From Mycoplasmopsis canis PG 14 (GTDB lineage Bacteria; Bacillota_I; Bacilli_A; Mycoplasmatales; Metamycoplasmataceae), in the NCBI RefSeq assembly GCF_001553195.1, contig NZ_CP014281.1:124001-188000 (forward strand): a DNA stretch of 64,000 nucleotides, read 5' to 3'. The notes below the pieces were generated by a model. It searched no databases, was not told where the DNA came from, and saw only the letters and a program-made list of their open reading frames with translations. Numbering within the stretch: the stretch's first letter is position 1; each line of letters opens with the position of its first letter. Below, piece after piece: positions 42,601 to 58,300 of the stretch. The position numbers and the translations under genes are program-made.

Positions 42601-45600
42601 GTGTTGAACATGAATTTGATGCTGCAATTGGTGTAAATGGAATATTAGAATTAAAATCATCTTTACTTAAAGAAGGTGGAAAATACATATTATCTGAAAT
42701 AAAAGATGAATGAAATAACTCGATAATAGAACTAAACAGATTCGATAATGACATTTTAACTATTGATAAATCTAATTATTTAGATGGAAGCATAACAAGA
42801 GATTTAAATGGTAATAGATTAGTTAATCTTAAAATGCCAGAAAAATATTCAAATAAAAATCTAGTCGCTACTTTTGTAAATAAATATGGACAAGAATTTG
42901 ATATTAACGCAACATCAAATGAAAATGGTGATGTTAGTTTTAATACAAAGTTTTTACCTACACCTAGCGAATTTTGATTAGATAAAATCAAAAATACCAA
43001 AGATAAAGTTATACTAAAAAACAATGAAATAAAAATATCAGCAAGAGCAAAAATCAATAAACCAGCTATAACACATAAAATTTTAGAAGATTCTAAAGGT
43101 GCAAAAGACTTAGAAATTAAGTTTCCTTTGGATTTAGTAAACCAAGAAATAAAAGCAGTCCTCCAAGATGCAGATGGCAATAAATTTGAAATATTAGCTA
43201 CAGTTAATGTAAATGGAAATGCTGTTTATGATACCTCAGACAATTTAAAATTACCAAATAATAAAAAATATACATTAATCGAATTATTAAATAAAAATAA
43301 CGAAAAAGTAGTTAATTTAAATGAAATTGAAGAAATCTTTATAAACAAAACTAATAAAAAATTAAATGGAATTGCAAAAACAAATGCAGATGGTTCAAAA
43401 CAAATAGAATTTAATATCCCAGAAAACCTAAAAACAAATAATGCCGTAGCGGTTGTTAAAGATATTAATGATAACGTTTTTGAAATTCCGACTTTCTTAA
43501 ATGAAGAGGGTAAACTGGTAGTTGATACTAGTTCGTTAGATCCTAATAAAATTTATACTTTAGACAGTGTTGTTGATCATAACTCAAACCCTGAAACAGT
43601 TATAATATCAAACGACGATATAAATAATGAAGTTAAAAGAATTAACGATACTAAAGAAAAAGCTAGAAAAATCACATTTAATAATTGAAATATTTCTGAC
43701 TTGTCAACAACAAGCGCAAGTATAGAAGTGAGTTATGCGGATATCAATAATTTGATTAATCCTAATATTAATTATGTTTTAAAAATTAGAAAACAAGGCG
43801 AGAACAATGTAATAATTAGCTCAAAAATTAAAGTTGATAAAGAAAATGAAAGATTCTTTTTTGCATTTAATTCTTTAGAGAAAAATACTAATTATATTTT
43901 CGATTCAATTGAACCAGAATTTTACGATGATTCAATAAGTGTGCTAAATAATCTCGAAAACAAAGAATTTAAAACTCCTAAATATGAAGTTGCAATTTGA
44001 TCAAACACCACTTTAGTAAATGCTGCTGCAAATGCGCTAGAAATAAATTTTGAAATATCAGATAATGAATCAATAAAGCTAGCTCCAAATCAACAAATTA
44101 CCGGTTATTATGTAAAACTCGAAAAAGATGGTAGCGAATCCGAAGAACAAACGTTTAATATAACAAAAGAAAATTCAAGAATTACATTAAACAACTTATC
44201 AGGTAATAGCATTTATGTAATCAAAAGGTTTACCATAGAAAGAAATAATGAAGTATTGAATTTATTTAAAAATGACATTACTAAATACACTCAATCATTA
44301 AAAACAAAACCAACACCTATTTCAATAACTTTTGAACCTGAAAACGAAAATATTAACTTAATTTCATATGAACATGCACTAATAAAAATTAATTATAATG
44401 ATATTGATCAAAAAATTGAAATTGGTAACCCTGTAACTATAAGTTTTAAAAAGAAAGATTCAGAAAATATCTTAACAGTTGAAGGAAGAGTAATTGAAAA
44501 TAATCAAATTGCCTTCAATTTATATAACCTAGATTCAGCATCTGAATATCAAATAATTTCATTAAAAACAGCAGCTAAAAATCCCAACTCAGCATACTCA
44601 TATGTATTTTCTGATTTAGATAATTCATCATTTAGAACTAAAAATGAAATTTATGACGTTATTAATGTATCTAATTTAGAGGATTATACAAATGATGTTT
44701 TATCAAGAAAAATTAGAGTTAATTTAGATAAACAAGGTAGATTGCCGGATGGTAAGAAGGCAAAAATTATTTTTAGATCTCAAAAAGACGGATCTGAAAT
44801 TGAGTCTAATGCACAAATAATTCTTCACGAAACTAGAGAACTTGTATTTACTTTAGATAATTTAACAAGAAATAGAAATTACGTTTTTGATAGACTTGTA
44901 TATGGCGAAGATGACAATTTTACAAATAGATTTTTAAATAGAAGTGATGTTGATTTTTCATTTACTACAAATCCTGGAATAACAAAAGTATTAAATTGAA
45001 CTTTTGAAGATTTTAAATTATCTTCTAATGATTTATCAATTCAAATAAATAATCCTGATAATGCTTTTGATGAAAACACAGTTTTAGAACTAGAATATTC
45101 AAAAGTTAATGATGAAACATTTAGTCAAAAAGTAACTTCAAATCAATTAATCAAAAATGGAGAAAATTTCAATGTATTATTTGATGAAATTCCGATGGAG
45201 TTAAATCAACAATACATAGTAAAAAATATTAAAGTTAAATCCAAATTAAACAAACCTTATAGAGGGATTAATGGAACTTTAGATAATACAATATTTGATT
45301 TAACTAATACCACGGATGAACGCCATATCTTTGAAAATAAATTTAAAGTATTAGAAATTTCATCATCGGAAGTTCAAGATAAAAGAAGCAATATTACAAT
45401 AAGATTTGATGAAAATAATAATTTATTTAGAAATAAATCTTTAAGACTTAAATATAACGTTAATGGAACTAATGAACCTAAATGAACAAATATTGCGATA
45501 AAAAATGATAACGAAGAAGTAACATTCCTTTTAGATGAATTAGATTCAAATAGGCAATTTACCTTCGAAAACGTTTACTTTGTAGAAAACGCTGATAACA

Positions 45601-48600
45601 CAGCGATATTTGATGCTAGCGAAAAAGGTATTGTTCCATTAGAAAAGAACATCAAAAATATTATTACATTAGATCCGCAATTAACAAAAATAATCAAATA
45701 CGAAATATTCAACCAAACTTTAGAAAGAAATTCATTAAAATTCGAAATAAATAATCCTGACAATGTCTTTGAAGAGGGTCAAAAATTTGAATTAGAGTAT
45801 TTCAAATCTTCATCTCCAGAGCAAAAATTAACAAAACAAACAAGTTTAGTTATTGAAGACTCTGCATATAAATTAATTTTTAGCGAAATAGAAATGGATC
45901 TTAATGAAGAATATGTGGTTAGCGGACTTTCTATAATTGAAACACCTAATAAAGCACAATTTAAAGTAAATAATAGCAATAAGATCTATGATTTAACAGT
46001 TGATCAAATAAATTCATATAAATTTATGAATCAATTTAAAATCATTAACTATGAGACAAATTACGACCAAAACAATACTAATGCATCACTTAGTTTAAGT
46101 ATTCAAAATAACAATAACTTTATAAAAAATAAAACATATAGAGCTAAATATATAGATAATAATGGCTTAGAATTATGAACATCTGTTGACTACATCGATG
46201 AGAATGGAGTCATATCTTTTGAATTACCAAATATTCTTAAAAATAGAAAATATACACTTGTCGATGTGTATTGGGTTGATGGCGAAAAAGATAGAAGCAA
46301 TTTTGACATTCAAAATGCTCAAATATTACAGAAAAATTCAAATATTGAAAGTTTAATCGAAAAGAATCCAGGCGAAACACAAATTACTAATTTTATTGTT
46401 TCAGACCCAACTTTAAATAGTCTTTCTTTAGAATTTACAATTTCAAACCCTGATACAATATTATTTAACGAAGACGAAACAAAAACAATTGTTCTTGAAT
46501 ATGTTAAAGTATCAAAAACAAATAATTCTGAAGTATTAGAAACCTTTGAAATTGAAGCTGAAGCTATTATAAACTCTAATAATGAAATTTTTGCTAAATT
46601 TGCTGACATAAATATAAACTTGAATGATAAATACAAGGTTTCTAAATTAAAATTTAAAAACAAACCAAATATTCTTTATAACTATGTAAACTCTAACGAG
46701 GAAAATGTTATTTTTCAACACAATAACAATATTCAAGAATATGTTTTTGAAAATAAATTCATTATAGATAGTGTTCAATCAACTCTAGAAGATGATTTTT
46801 CAGTGAGTGTAAATGTATTTATCTCAAACAATAATAATGTTTTAAATAACAAAAAATTTAAAGCAAGATTTTTAGATCACAACGGCGAAAATCCTTTATG
46901 AACAAACTTATTAAGTACATCTGACGGAAATTTAAACTTTAAAATTAGCTCAGTTGACAAAAATAGACAATATACATTCGATAAACTTTATTGAATTAAT
47001 GAACACGAAGATGAAGGAACTGTAAATGAAAATTCGGCTTTTGTTTCAAAATCAGAGAATATATTTAGTTCTTTTGAAACTCCTTATGGTAATACATTTA
47101 TACAAAGTGATCCAGAGGTATCTAATAAAACTCTTTCATCAAACACAATAAAATTCTTAATTAATAACCCTGATAATGGAATAAATGAAGGTGACTTAGT
47201 TACTGTTGAATATTTTGTTGAAGAGAATAATTCACCTAATGATTCAACAATTATTAATACAATTGATAATTTACCTTTATCAAAAGAAGGTGATAATTAT
47301 TCATTCACAATAAAAAACTTGGAAATGGAAATTAACAAAACTTATAAAATTAAAACCGTTAAGTTAAATACAAAACCAAGAAAATTATTTAGAAACGTTA
47401 ACAATAACGTAAATAACGAAATTTATTCTTTAAACAATTCTAATAACAAGGAATATACATATAAAAATACATTTATTTTAAACTCTCTTTCTGCATCTAA
47501 AAATGTAAATCAAAATGGATTAGTTTTAACTACTTCATTTGGTTTTGACAATTTATTTAACGATAATAAAAAATATGCAGTTAAATACATAGATAACACT
47601 GGTTCTGAAGTATGATCTAACATAATAGATAGTATAGAGAATCCAATATTCACAATTGATAACCTTAATTCAAACAGAACATATACTTTTGATAATGTAT
47701 ATTGATTTGAACCTAATACAACATCAGAAACTTTAACAGTAGCTACAAAACACAGTATTCCTAAACAAAATTCAATAACTAATGTTGTAGAATTTGAACC
47801 TGGATCAACTGAAATACAATCTTTTGTAACTAGAAATAAATCACTAAATGACTTAGATTTAATCTTTAATATAAATGACCCAGATAAAGTTTTTGAAGAC
47901 GGACAAGAGGTTATACTAGAATACTCAAAACAAAGCGATTCAGCAACTGGACAAACTAACGAATTAATAAGATCTAGGTTAAATAAAATTCCAAATAGCG
48001 ATAATTTTGAAGTAATTTTCGAAAACATCAATATTGATTTAAATAAACAATATATTGTACAAAAGCTATACTTAGATAATAAGCCTGCTAAAGCTTGAAA
48101 AAATATAAATTCAAGCAACGATAATTCGATTTATATTAACACAAACAATAAATATACTTTTGAAAATAAATTCATATTAAAATCCGTTCAAGATTCCGAT
48201 ATTCAACCTACTGAGACAATTAATAAAAACATTAAAATTATTGTTGAAGCCGATCAAGAGATCATTAATAATAAATCTATAAGATTAAAATATCAAGATC
48301 AAAACAATAAAGTTATTTGATCTTCTATTGCGACAATTGTATCAGGAAATGAGATAGAATTACAATTATCAGGTCTTCAAAGAAACCGTCAATATACCTT
48401 TGTTGATGCTTTATTTGATTCTAACGATAAAACTATAGATAACTTTAACATAAATGATTTATCAAATAAAATAGAAAAAACACCTTTATTAAATCATGAA
48501 TTTAATGTTGAAAAAGGTGAAACAAGATTACTTTCATTTAGCAATAGTGATTATAAATTAGGGTCTTTAGATCTTAAGTTTGTTATCAATGATCCTGATA

Positions 48601-51600
48601 ATGCCTTTTCTAACAATGATATTTTAAAAATAAAATACTCTAATATAAATGATTCAAATGAAGTTCACGAAATTAGTGCTAATTTAATCAAAGAAAACTC
48701 TGATTTTAAAGTTGAATTTAATGATTTATTACTTGACATTAATAAAACATATATTATTGAAAAAGTTTGACTAGAAGCAAAACCTGCATTAGCTTTAGAA
48801 AACATAAATGGTAATAATGTTATTTTTGAAAAAACAACAGCAAATCTACACCAATTTGGTAATAAATTAGCTGTTAAAACCTTAAATATACAAAATAATT
48901 CTGCAACATCAAACTCAGCTTTAATTGAAGCTGAACTAGAATTTAATAATCATTTACAATTAAATAAAAAATACAAAGCTAAATTTACTGTTAATAAATC
49001 AGGTATTCCATCTACTATTTGGACTAATACAATTAATGGTTCAAGTTTAAATGAAAATAATAAATCTCTTACATTTGAGTTAAATAACCTGCCTAAAAAT
49101 AGATCTTATACTTTTGAAGGCATTTACTGAGTGGATGAGTCAGCTAGTGATGACAACTTTAACGACGCCAACAATAATAAAATACAAGACTTATTTAGTG
49201 ATATAAAAGAATTTTCTATTGAACCAGGAGAAACAAAAGTCGAAGAATTTATAACTTCAGATTATAAATTGGGTTCAATGGATTTAAGATTTAAATTAAC
49301 TAACCCTGATGACTCATTTAACACATCTACAAGAGTGATTTTAGAATTAAGCAAAAAAGATCAAGATCAAATAATTAAGAGTGCATCAACAAATCTTTCT
49401 TATGAAAATGATGATTATTTTGCTATATTTAACGACCTAGAATTAGCAACAAATGAAACATACACAATTAAGAGTTTAAGACTTGAAACTAAGCCTAGTT
49501 CGGTTCTGCATAATATAAATTATAAGAATGAATCTCAAGCAAATAATAATCAAGAAATTAAAATTGATTCTATTCTAAATAAAGATTTAATTAATAAGTT
49601 CAAGTTATCTCAAATTACACATAATTTATCTTCAAAAAATGCATCATTAACAATTAATTTAAGCCAAAATCATGAATTGTTTAATAATAAGTCATTTGTT
49701 GCTAAATACTTAGATAATTCAAATAACGTTAAATGATCATCAATTAAGGTTGCATCAATTGATATTTCTAATGATTCAGCTACTTTATCTTTAGATCTTG
49801 CAAACTTAAAATCAAATAGAACATACACATTTAAGGATTTATACTGAATTGAAAATTCTTCAGTCACAGAAGAAGAATTGAATAGGTTAACCGCAAATAA
49901 CATAGTTCCTAAAGAACCGCAAGCATCCGATATAATCCAAGTAGAACCAGGAGAAACAAAGGTTATAACATTTAATAAGGAAAATGTTACTTTGGATAAA
50001 AATGACTTAGTATTCACAATAAGCAACCCTGATGAAATTTTTGATAATTCAACAATTCTTACTTTAGAATATTCTGTTGAAGGTTCACAAGAAACGCTAA
50101 CAAAAGATTCTAACCTTGTTGCTACAAATGGTGAATACAAAGTTACATTTAATGACGTTGCTACTGATATAAACAAACTATACACCATTAAAAAACTTAA
50201 AGTAAAAAGCCAAATTAATGGAACAACACATAAAATTAATAAAAGAGAAGATAATTCTATTTATGATTCATCATTAGATACAAATCAATCACTTACATTT
50301 AAAAATGATTTCTTGATAACTAGAATTTCTCAAAATGTAAATGAAACTACAAGTATTTTATCAGTTACATTAAACTACTCAGAAAATTCATTTGTATCAA
50401 ACAAGAAATTTAGGGCTAAGTATACAGATAACAATAATAATGTATATCTTTCTGAAATTGTTTATATAAACTCAAGTGATGTACAGTTTTCATTCTTAAA
50501 TTTAGTTAAAAATAGAGAATATACATTAGAAAACATATATTATGTTGATGATAGTGTTAATGATAATGCCTTTGATACTTTAAATGCTAAAATAGTGCCT
50601 ATTGCAGAAAGCATTAGTAAACCTAAATTTGAAACAACAGTAGGACAAACACAAATAACAAACTTTATAATCGGGGACTCTACAACGAATTCTGCTAACT
50701 TAACTGTAGAAATAAACAACCCTGATAGAGCATTCTCGAATTCTGATATATTAGTTATGGAATTTGTTAAAACTTCTGATACGAACCAAAAAACAGTTGT
50801 AGAAGCATCACTTCAAGAAATTAACAATAATTTATTCAGAGCATCATTTAACAACCTTCAAATTAATTTAAATGAGCAATATTACGTAACATCATTTAAG
50901 TTAAAAGATAAACCATCACTAACAAAAAATAATGTTAATGGTAATTCTGATAATTCAATTTACACCTTTACAAATAATAAAGATTACATATTTGAAAATA
51001 ATTTTAGATTAGAATCAATAAATTCTAATTTAAACTCTAATAATAATTCAGCTACTATTAATGTACAAATTAATTCAAATAACAATATTGCAACAAACAA
51101 AAAATTCGCAATAAAATATAGATCATTCAATAATTTAAACTCTGATAATGATGAAACAATAACATCAGAAATAATTAACTTTTCAAATGGTGGTAACTTA
51201 ACATTTGTATTAAATAATCTAAAAGCAAATAGAAATTATGTTTTTGATCAAATTATTTATGGTGATACTGATGACGAATTATCAAATAATTCAGCTCATA
51301 ACGTGAATAAAGGGTCTAATAGTAACAATATAATTACTCCTCATAAAGAAATTTCTCTTTCAGGGTTCACAAAAACTAATACAGAATCTCTTGATACAAT
51401 TAGATTATCATTTAACATAAATAACCCTGAAGATTCTCTAGCTCAAGGCGATAATATAGAAATCACATATGCCAAAGTTAGTGATTTAAATTCCGAAATT
51501 AAATCAATTGGACAATTGAGTAGTGAATCAGGCAAATTAAAAGCAATTTTTGAAATCAGCGGAATTGACATAAACGAAGAATACAAAGTTAAAAAAGTTA

Positions 51601-54600
51601 GATTTATATCTAAACCAAAGAAAACTTATGTCAATGTAAATAATAATACTGATAACGTTGTATATAACTACGAAAATAATTCTACTGATCAATATAAATT
51701 TATCAATTCATTCATAATCAATTCGTTAAATTCAACATTAGAAAATAATAGATTATCTATAAATGTAAATATTTCATCAAATCAAGAAATTTTAGCTAAT
51801 AAAAAATTCGCAATTAAATACAAATCAGTTAATGATCAAGGTGTAGAAAACGTTAATGAATCACTAATTTCGAATTCAATACAAACAACAAATGGTAGCT
51901 TACAATTTTCTTTAGAAAACTTAATACCTAACAGAAAATATGAATTTGTGGACTTATATTATGTTTCAGGAAATTTAAATGTAGACTCAAATACTACAAG
52001 TGTTGTTCCAAAACAAAGTCATAAAGATAACAAAATTACTGCACCAGGAACCACTTCATTATCAAATCTTATAATAAGTGAAACAGGTCAATTGAATACT
52101 AGAAATATCTCATTTAATTTAAATAACCCTGATAATGCTTTTGATACCACAACTGAAGTAGAATTAACTTACGTAAATGAGACGACCAATGCAGAAACAA
52201 AATTAATAAGTTCTCTTCAAAATGCTTCTGATTCTAACTTTAGCGCATCATTTAATCTAAGAGATATTGAATTAAATCAAAACTACAAGGTTAAATTAAT
52301 AAAAATTGTTCAAAAACCTTCTAAAACATATGGGCAAATAAACTCAAATAATATAATTTATGACGAGATTTCAAATGCAACAAAATATAGATTTATTAAT
52401 AATTTTGAAGTAACAAATATATCTTCCGAGTTAAATAGCAATAATTTAAACATTACTGCATCAATAAATGTAAATAATTTAATTTTTAATAGCAAAAAAG
52501 TTGCAATAAGATATAAATCAGTTAATGATAGAGGTAATGACAATTTAGAAACAGTTATTTCTAACTCTGTTGTCCTAAAAAATGGCGAAAACACATTTAC
52601 TATAAGTAATTTAAAATCTAATAGAAGATATGTATTTGACCAAGTTATTTTCACAAATAACGATCAAGATCCTTCTTTAAGCACTAATACATTTGTTCCT
52701 AAACAATCTACAACAAATTCTGTTGATATAGATCCAAAAGAAACAATTGCTAATAATTATCAAGTAATTTCTACTGGTAAATTAGACGCAACCTCAATTT
52801 CTTTCGATGTAAATAATCCTGATGAAGCATTAAACGAAGGAGATAGTTTAGTAGTTGTTTATGCTAAAAAAGAAAGTCTTGAAACAGAATTAAACGCAAC
52901 AGGTACATTGATTTCTAAAAACAATAATTATTCAGTATTGTTTAATTTGAACAATATTGAGTTAAATAAAGATTATCAAATAAAATATGTGAAGTTGGTT
53001 AATAAACCTGAAAAAACTCTATTTAATGTTAATAAAAAAGAAAATAACACTATTTATGATTATTTACAAAATACATCTGTAAAACACGAGTTTAAAAATA
53101 GTTTTATAATTAATCAATTAAATTCTAGTTTAACTTTCCCAACAATGACTATTAACGCAAATATAAATGCATCTAATAATATATTAAATGGTAAAAAGTT
53201 TGCTGTTAAATATAGAACCGTTAACGAAAGTGGTAACCCAACAGGTGAAGAAGTTATTTCAAATTCATCAACAGCAGCAGCTAATGGAGATTTAAATTTT
53301 GTAATAAATAACTTAAATAGTAATAGAAAATACGAATTTGTAAGTCTTTTATATACAGAAGATGGCTCAAATGTGAATCTTTCTGAATCTAAATCTGTGA
53401 TTAATGATAATATAACAGACTCACAAATTACAAATCCAGGACAAACTGCGGTTTCTAATTATGAAGTTATCCCTACTGGCGAACTTAATTCAACAAGAAT
53501 TTCATTTGTAATTAATAATCCTGATAATGCCTTAAGTTTAGACTCAAGATTAAGGTTAACTTTTGTGGAATCTAACAATGATTCAGCATCAAATGTTGTA
53601 GAAGCTAATTTAACTCAATTTGAAGATAAATTTAAAGTTACATTTGATATAAATAACATAACTCTAAATAAAGAATATAAAGTTAAATTAATTGAATTAA
53701 TAAATCAACCAAGTGTTCTTTATAAAGGAATTAATGCAAATAACATAATATTTAGCAATTCTAACGATGAATATAAATTTGAAAATAAATTCAAACTTCT
53801 TGCAATTACATCTAGTTTAGTTAAAAACACATTAAATATACAAGCATCATTCGATATCTCTAATAATATTCAAAATAATAAGAAGATTGCTATTAGATAT
53901 AAATCATTAAATAATGAAAATATCGATAATAATGAAAATGTAATTTCAAACTCTATTACAGCATCAAATGGAACTCTTAACTTTACAATTGATAACTTAA
54001 AAAATAATAGAAAATATGTTTTTGACCAAATATTGTATGATCAAAATGATGTTTCGATAAACGAAAGCAAAATAATTGATAAAGGTTTACAATCTAACGA
54101 ACAAATAACTGCTCCAGCTAATACAGAAGTTTCAAACTATAATATTATCCCTACTGGTGAATTAAACTCTACAAGACTTTCATTTACTATCAATAACCCT
54201 GATGACTCATTTAGCAATGATACAGAAGTTGTTTTAACATACTACAGAATTAATGAAGAATCAAGATTGTTTACTTCTAATGCTCGTATAACAAATGATT
54301 CGAATGAATTAAAATTATTTTTCGATATTTCTAATGTCCAATTAAATAATGAATATAAAGTAAAGGAAATAAGAATTTTAAATAAACCTTCAGTTACTTT
54401 TGCTAACGTTAATAATCACAATAATAACGTTGTTTATGACGTTACAAATGATACAACGATTGGATTCAAATTTGAAAATAAACTTAATATAGCAGCTTTA
54501 GATTCTTCATTAAGTGGATCTAATTTAACAATAAATGCTATGTTAAATTCATCAAATAACATATTAGAGGGCAAAAAATTCATTGTTAAATATAGATCAT

Positions 54601-55340
54601 TAAATAATGCTAATACAGAAAATGCGAGCGAATCTGTAGTTTCTGTGCCTGTTAATGCAAATAATAATTCGCTTGAATTTTCATTACAAAACTTAAACAA
54701 GAACAGAAAATATGAGTTTGTAGGAATTTGATATGCAAATCAAAATGATTTATTAGATACAACAAATTCTTTAATGGTATCAAACACATTAAATCTTACT
54801 GACTCTATTGATGTTGCACAAGGAGAAACAGTAGAAAGTGAATTTAGACAAATAAACATAAATTCTCTTTCAAAAGTTAAAATTTCATTCGAAATTAATA
54901 ACCCAGATAATGCATTTGACACCACAACAAATGTAACTATTGGATACTTCAAAAAAGGTGATGAAGTAAATGTTCTAACAAAAAGTGTTAATTTAATTCA
55001 ACAAAACAGCAAATATGAAGCAATTTTTGAATTAGATAATATTGAATTAAATGCAGATTATCAAGTTAAATATCTGAAAGTTACTACAAAACCAAATAAA
55101 ACACTTTATAACGTAAACAAAAATGATCAAAACGAAATTTTCAACATCGAAAAAACCCCAAATAAAGTTTATACATTCAAAAACTCATTTATATTAAGCG
55201 CATTAAATGCAAACTATATAAACGATAATTTAAATGTGGAAGCGTTTATAACTTCTAATAACGATAATTTATTAAACAAAAAATTGCTATTAGATATAAA
55301 TCAGTTAATAATAATGAAACAGATAATAACGAAAATATAA
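39690..55340 (+). CDS. Giant membrane-anchored repeat protein, N-terminal 5216 residues
   Basis: The frame is open over 15.6 kb with TGA as Trp. A basic N-terminus (KKKRRRKAALLLF) and one hydrophobic segment (LFPLLISGTVAASLAGLLLY) form a signal anchor without a lipobox Cys. Then come 13 repeats of about 97 residues (Asn/Asp-rich beta modules, DENG and DTSLLP motifs), a linker of beta modules, and the first 15 of 24 repeats of about 233 residues. The short repeats resemble the DUF1410 modules of large Ureaplasma and Mycoplasma proteins (inference). Stop at 55338 results from a missing A in the run 55278-55283. Probable role: surface adhesion or immune variation. Confidence 0.9.
39846..43650 (+). 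repeat. 13 tandem ~290-bp coding repeats (short module)
   Basis: Each ~97-residue unit follows: G-D-I-x-L-x-I, then 'VAVFVDENGNEY', 'DENGNLxFDTSLLP', 'PGEYxLxKI', 'DLxxELxTPIKKP'. Units alternate between a 'TPIKKP'-ended and a 'TIDK'-ended form, so the higher-order period is about 580 bp. Sequence divergence between copies is high, marking an old expansion. Confidence 0.85.
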
Positions 55341-58300
55341 TTTCACCAGCACAAACAACCGCTGATGGAAGATTATTGTTTAATCTAACAGGATTTAATA
55401 AAAATAGAAAATATGTTTTTGATGGAATATTATATTCAAATGATTCTAACACATTAACAACAGATAGCAAAGTTGCCTTAACTAATACAATTAGCTCTCA
55501 AAATAATTTCTTCATTATTGAACCTGGTAAAACAGTTGAAAGTAATTTTGAAAAAATAAATAATGCATCATTAAATTCTGCAAGGGTTTCATTTGATATT
55601 AATAATCCTGACAATGCTTTAAGGGCAAATGATGTAATTATTATTACTTATGCAAAATCAAATGATTTAGCTAATGAGGTCAATGTTGAAACTATTTTGC
55701 AAACAAAAGAAAATGGGTTTGTAGCTGTTTTTGATATCAACAATATTGAGTTAAATCAAGAATACAAAATCAAAACAATTAAACTTAAAAACAAACCAGA
55801 GAAAACATATTACAGAATAAACAAAGTGTCTAACAATGTTATTTACGACTATAACGTTTTAGATAAGCAGTACGTCTTTAAAAATGAATTTATTTTAGAA
55901 AACTTCATACCTTCATTTGAAAATAACAATACTTTTAGAATAAACGCAAAAGTAAGAGCAAATAATAACTTATTAAGTGGTAAAAAATTTGCTCTTAAAT
56001 ACAAATCACTTAATCAAAATTCAGAAGAAAATATTGATGAAAAAATAATTTCATTATCAATTGAAGCTTCACAAGATGGGGTGTTAAACTGAACAATTCC
56101 TAACTTAATTTCTAATAGAAAATACGAATTATTAGGATTATTCTATTCAAACGATAACAGTAATATTACAGTTGATAGTATTAATTCAGTTGATTTAAAT
56201 GGCACAACACATTCTCAAATAACGGCCCCCGGGTCAGTTAATGAAAGTAATTTTTTAGTTTTAGATACTTCAAACTTTAATACAAGAACATTATCTTTTG
56301 AGATAAATAACCCAGATAATGCATTTGACAGAAATAATCAAATTAAACTCACTTATATTGATTTAGAAGCAAATACCAATAAAACAATTACCACTAATTT
56401 AACTAAATTAAGTGATAATAAATTTAGTGCATCATTTGCGCTAAATGATCTTGTATTAAATAAAAAATATAAAATAACGAAGTTAGAATTAGTGGAAAAA
56501 CCAAATAAAACATTTACTTTAATAAATTCAAATAATATTATTTATGATTACACATCACAAGATAAACTATATGAATTTGAAAACAAATTTAAAGTAACTT
56601 CTTTAACTTCTGAATTAAACAATCAGAATCTTTCAGTAAGAATTAATTTTGATCTAAATAACTCACTAATGAATAATAAAAAAGTTGCTGTTATTTATAG
56701 ATCTGAAAATAATTTCGGCTCAAACAATGACGAAAGTATTATTTCAAACTCATTACAACTAACAAATGGGGAATTAAGTTTTGAAATAAATAACTTAAAG
56801 AAAAATAGAAAATATGTTTTTGAAAAAGTTGTATTTTCAGATAATGCACAAGATTTAAATTTAAATAACAATCAAATAATCGAAGCTCAAGGAATTGCAG
56901 ATTTCCATGTAACAGATAATGGTAATAGCGAAGTTTCAAACTATACTATAGTTCATAATGAATCATTGGACTCAATAAATATTTCATTTGATGTTTCTGA
57001 CCCTGACGAAGCATATAAAGTTGGGGATGAGTTAATTCTCGAATATTCAAAAACTAATGAAACATTATTAACTAAGAATGTTTCAGGAAGATTAACAAGA
57101 ACTTCAGACAAATTTAATGTTTCATTTAATATTAATAATTTAGATATAAATACTGAATATAAAGTGCTATCAATTAAATTTAAAAACAAGCCTAATAAGA
57201 CTTTTAACAACATTAATTTAAATAACAATAACGAAGTTTATAACCATACAACAAATTCAAGCACACCATATACATTTGAAAATAAATTGATAATGAAGTC
57301 AATTAATTCAAATATTGAAGGAAATAATTTAATTGTAAATGTGACATTAGATGCTACTAGAGAAATTTTAAATAACAAGCAATTTGCCATTAAATATAAA
57401 TCTCTTAATAATAATGGAGATGAGAACGTTGATGAAATAAAACTTTCAAACTCAATAACTACAGCTGATGGCAGTTTAAGATTCACTATAAGTAATTTAA
57501 TTCCTAATAGAAAATATGAATTCTTTAATATTTATTTTAACAATGGAGAAGTAACTAATTCAGAAACAAAAATAGTAAATAAAAACAATTTAACTGACAA
57601 TAAAATTACTTCTTTTGGAAATGTTGAAGCAACTAATTTCACAATCATTAATAATAATTTATTAAGCACAAAAACAATATCTTTTGATATTAATGATTCA
57701 GATCAAGCATTTGATCAATCAACTGAAGTACAATTAATTTATGCTAAGTTAAATGATTTAAATACTAAATACACAACTAAAACAGCAATATCAAAACAAG
57801 AAAATAGATTCAAAGCTACATTCACAATTGATAATATTGATTTAAATATTGAATATAAGGTTCTTGAAGTTAAAATTGTAAATAAACCAAATAAAACTTA
57901 CACATTAACAAATAGTAACGGTACTATTTACAATTCAGAAACATCACCTACCAAGAATGATACATTTATAAATCTTTTAAGATTAAATTCAATTTCATCT
58001 GAATTAAATGATCAAAGATTAACAATTTCTACTAACTTTGAAGTAAATAATAATATTAACAATGGAAAAAAAGTTGCTTTAATATATAAATCAATAAATA
58101 GTCAAGGAAACGAAAATACTGATGAAGAAGTTATTTCTGATGCGAAAGATTTATCAAACGGAGATATTACTTTCGTTATAAATAACCTTAAGAAAAATAG
58201 AAAATATGTTTTTGATAGAATTGTTTATTCCGAAAATGGAAGCAACCCTACATTAACTGAAACAAAAACAATTTCAAGAAATAACAAAAATAACGAAAAA

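Noticed and set aside
49670-50188. Long minus-strand frames opposite the giant gene, such as this one
   Set aside because: They arise because Asn/Ser-rich repeats read as Val/Leu/Phe-rich frames in antisense; no start signals or family similarity.
55278-55283. Programmed ribosomal frameshift in the giant gene
   Set aside because: A run of six A could slip, but no downstream stem-loop or pseudoknot is evident; a simple indel or sequencing error explains it better.
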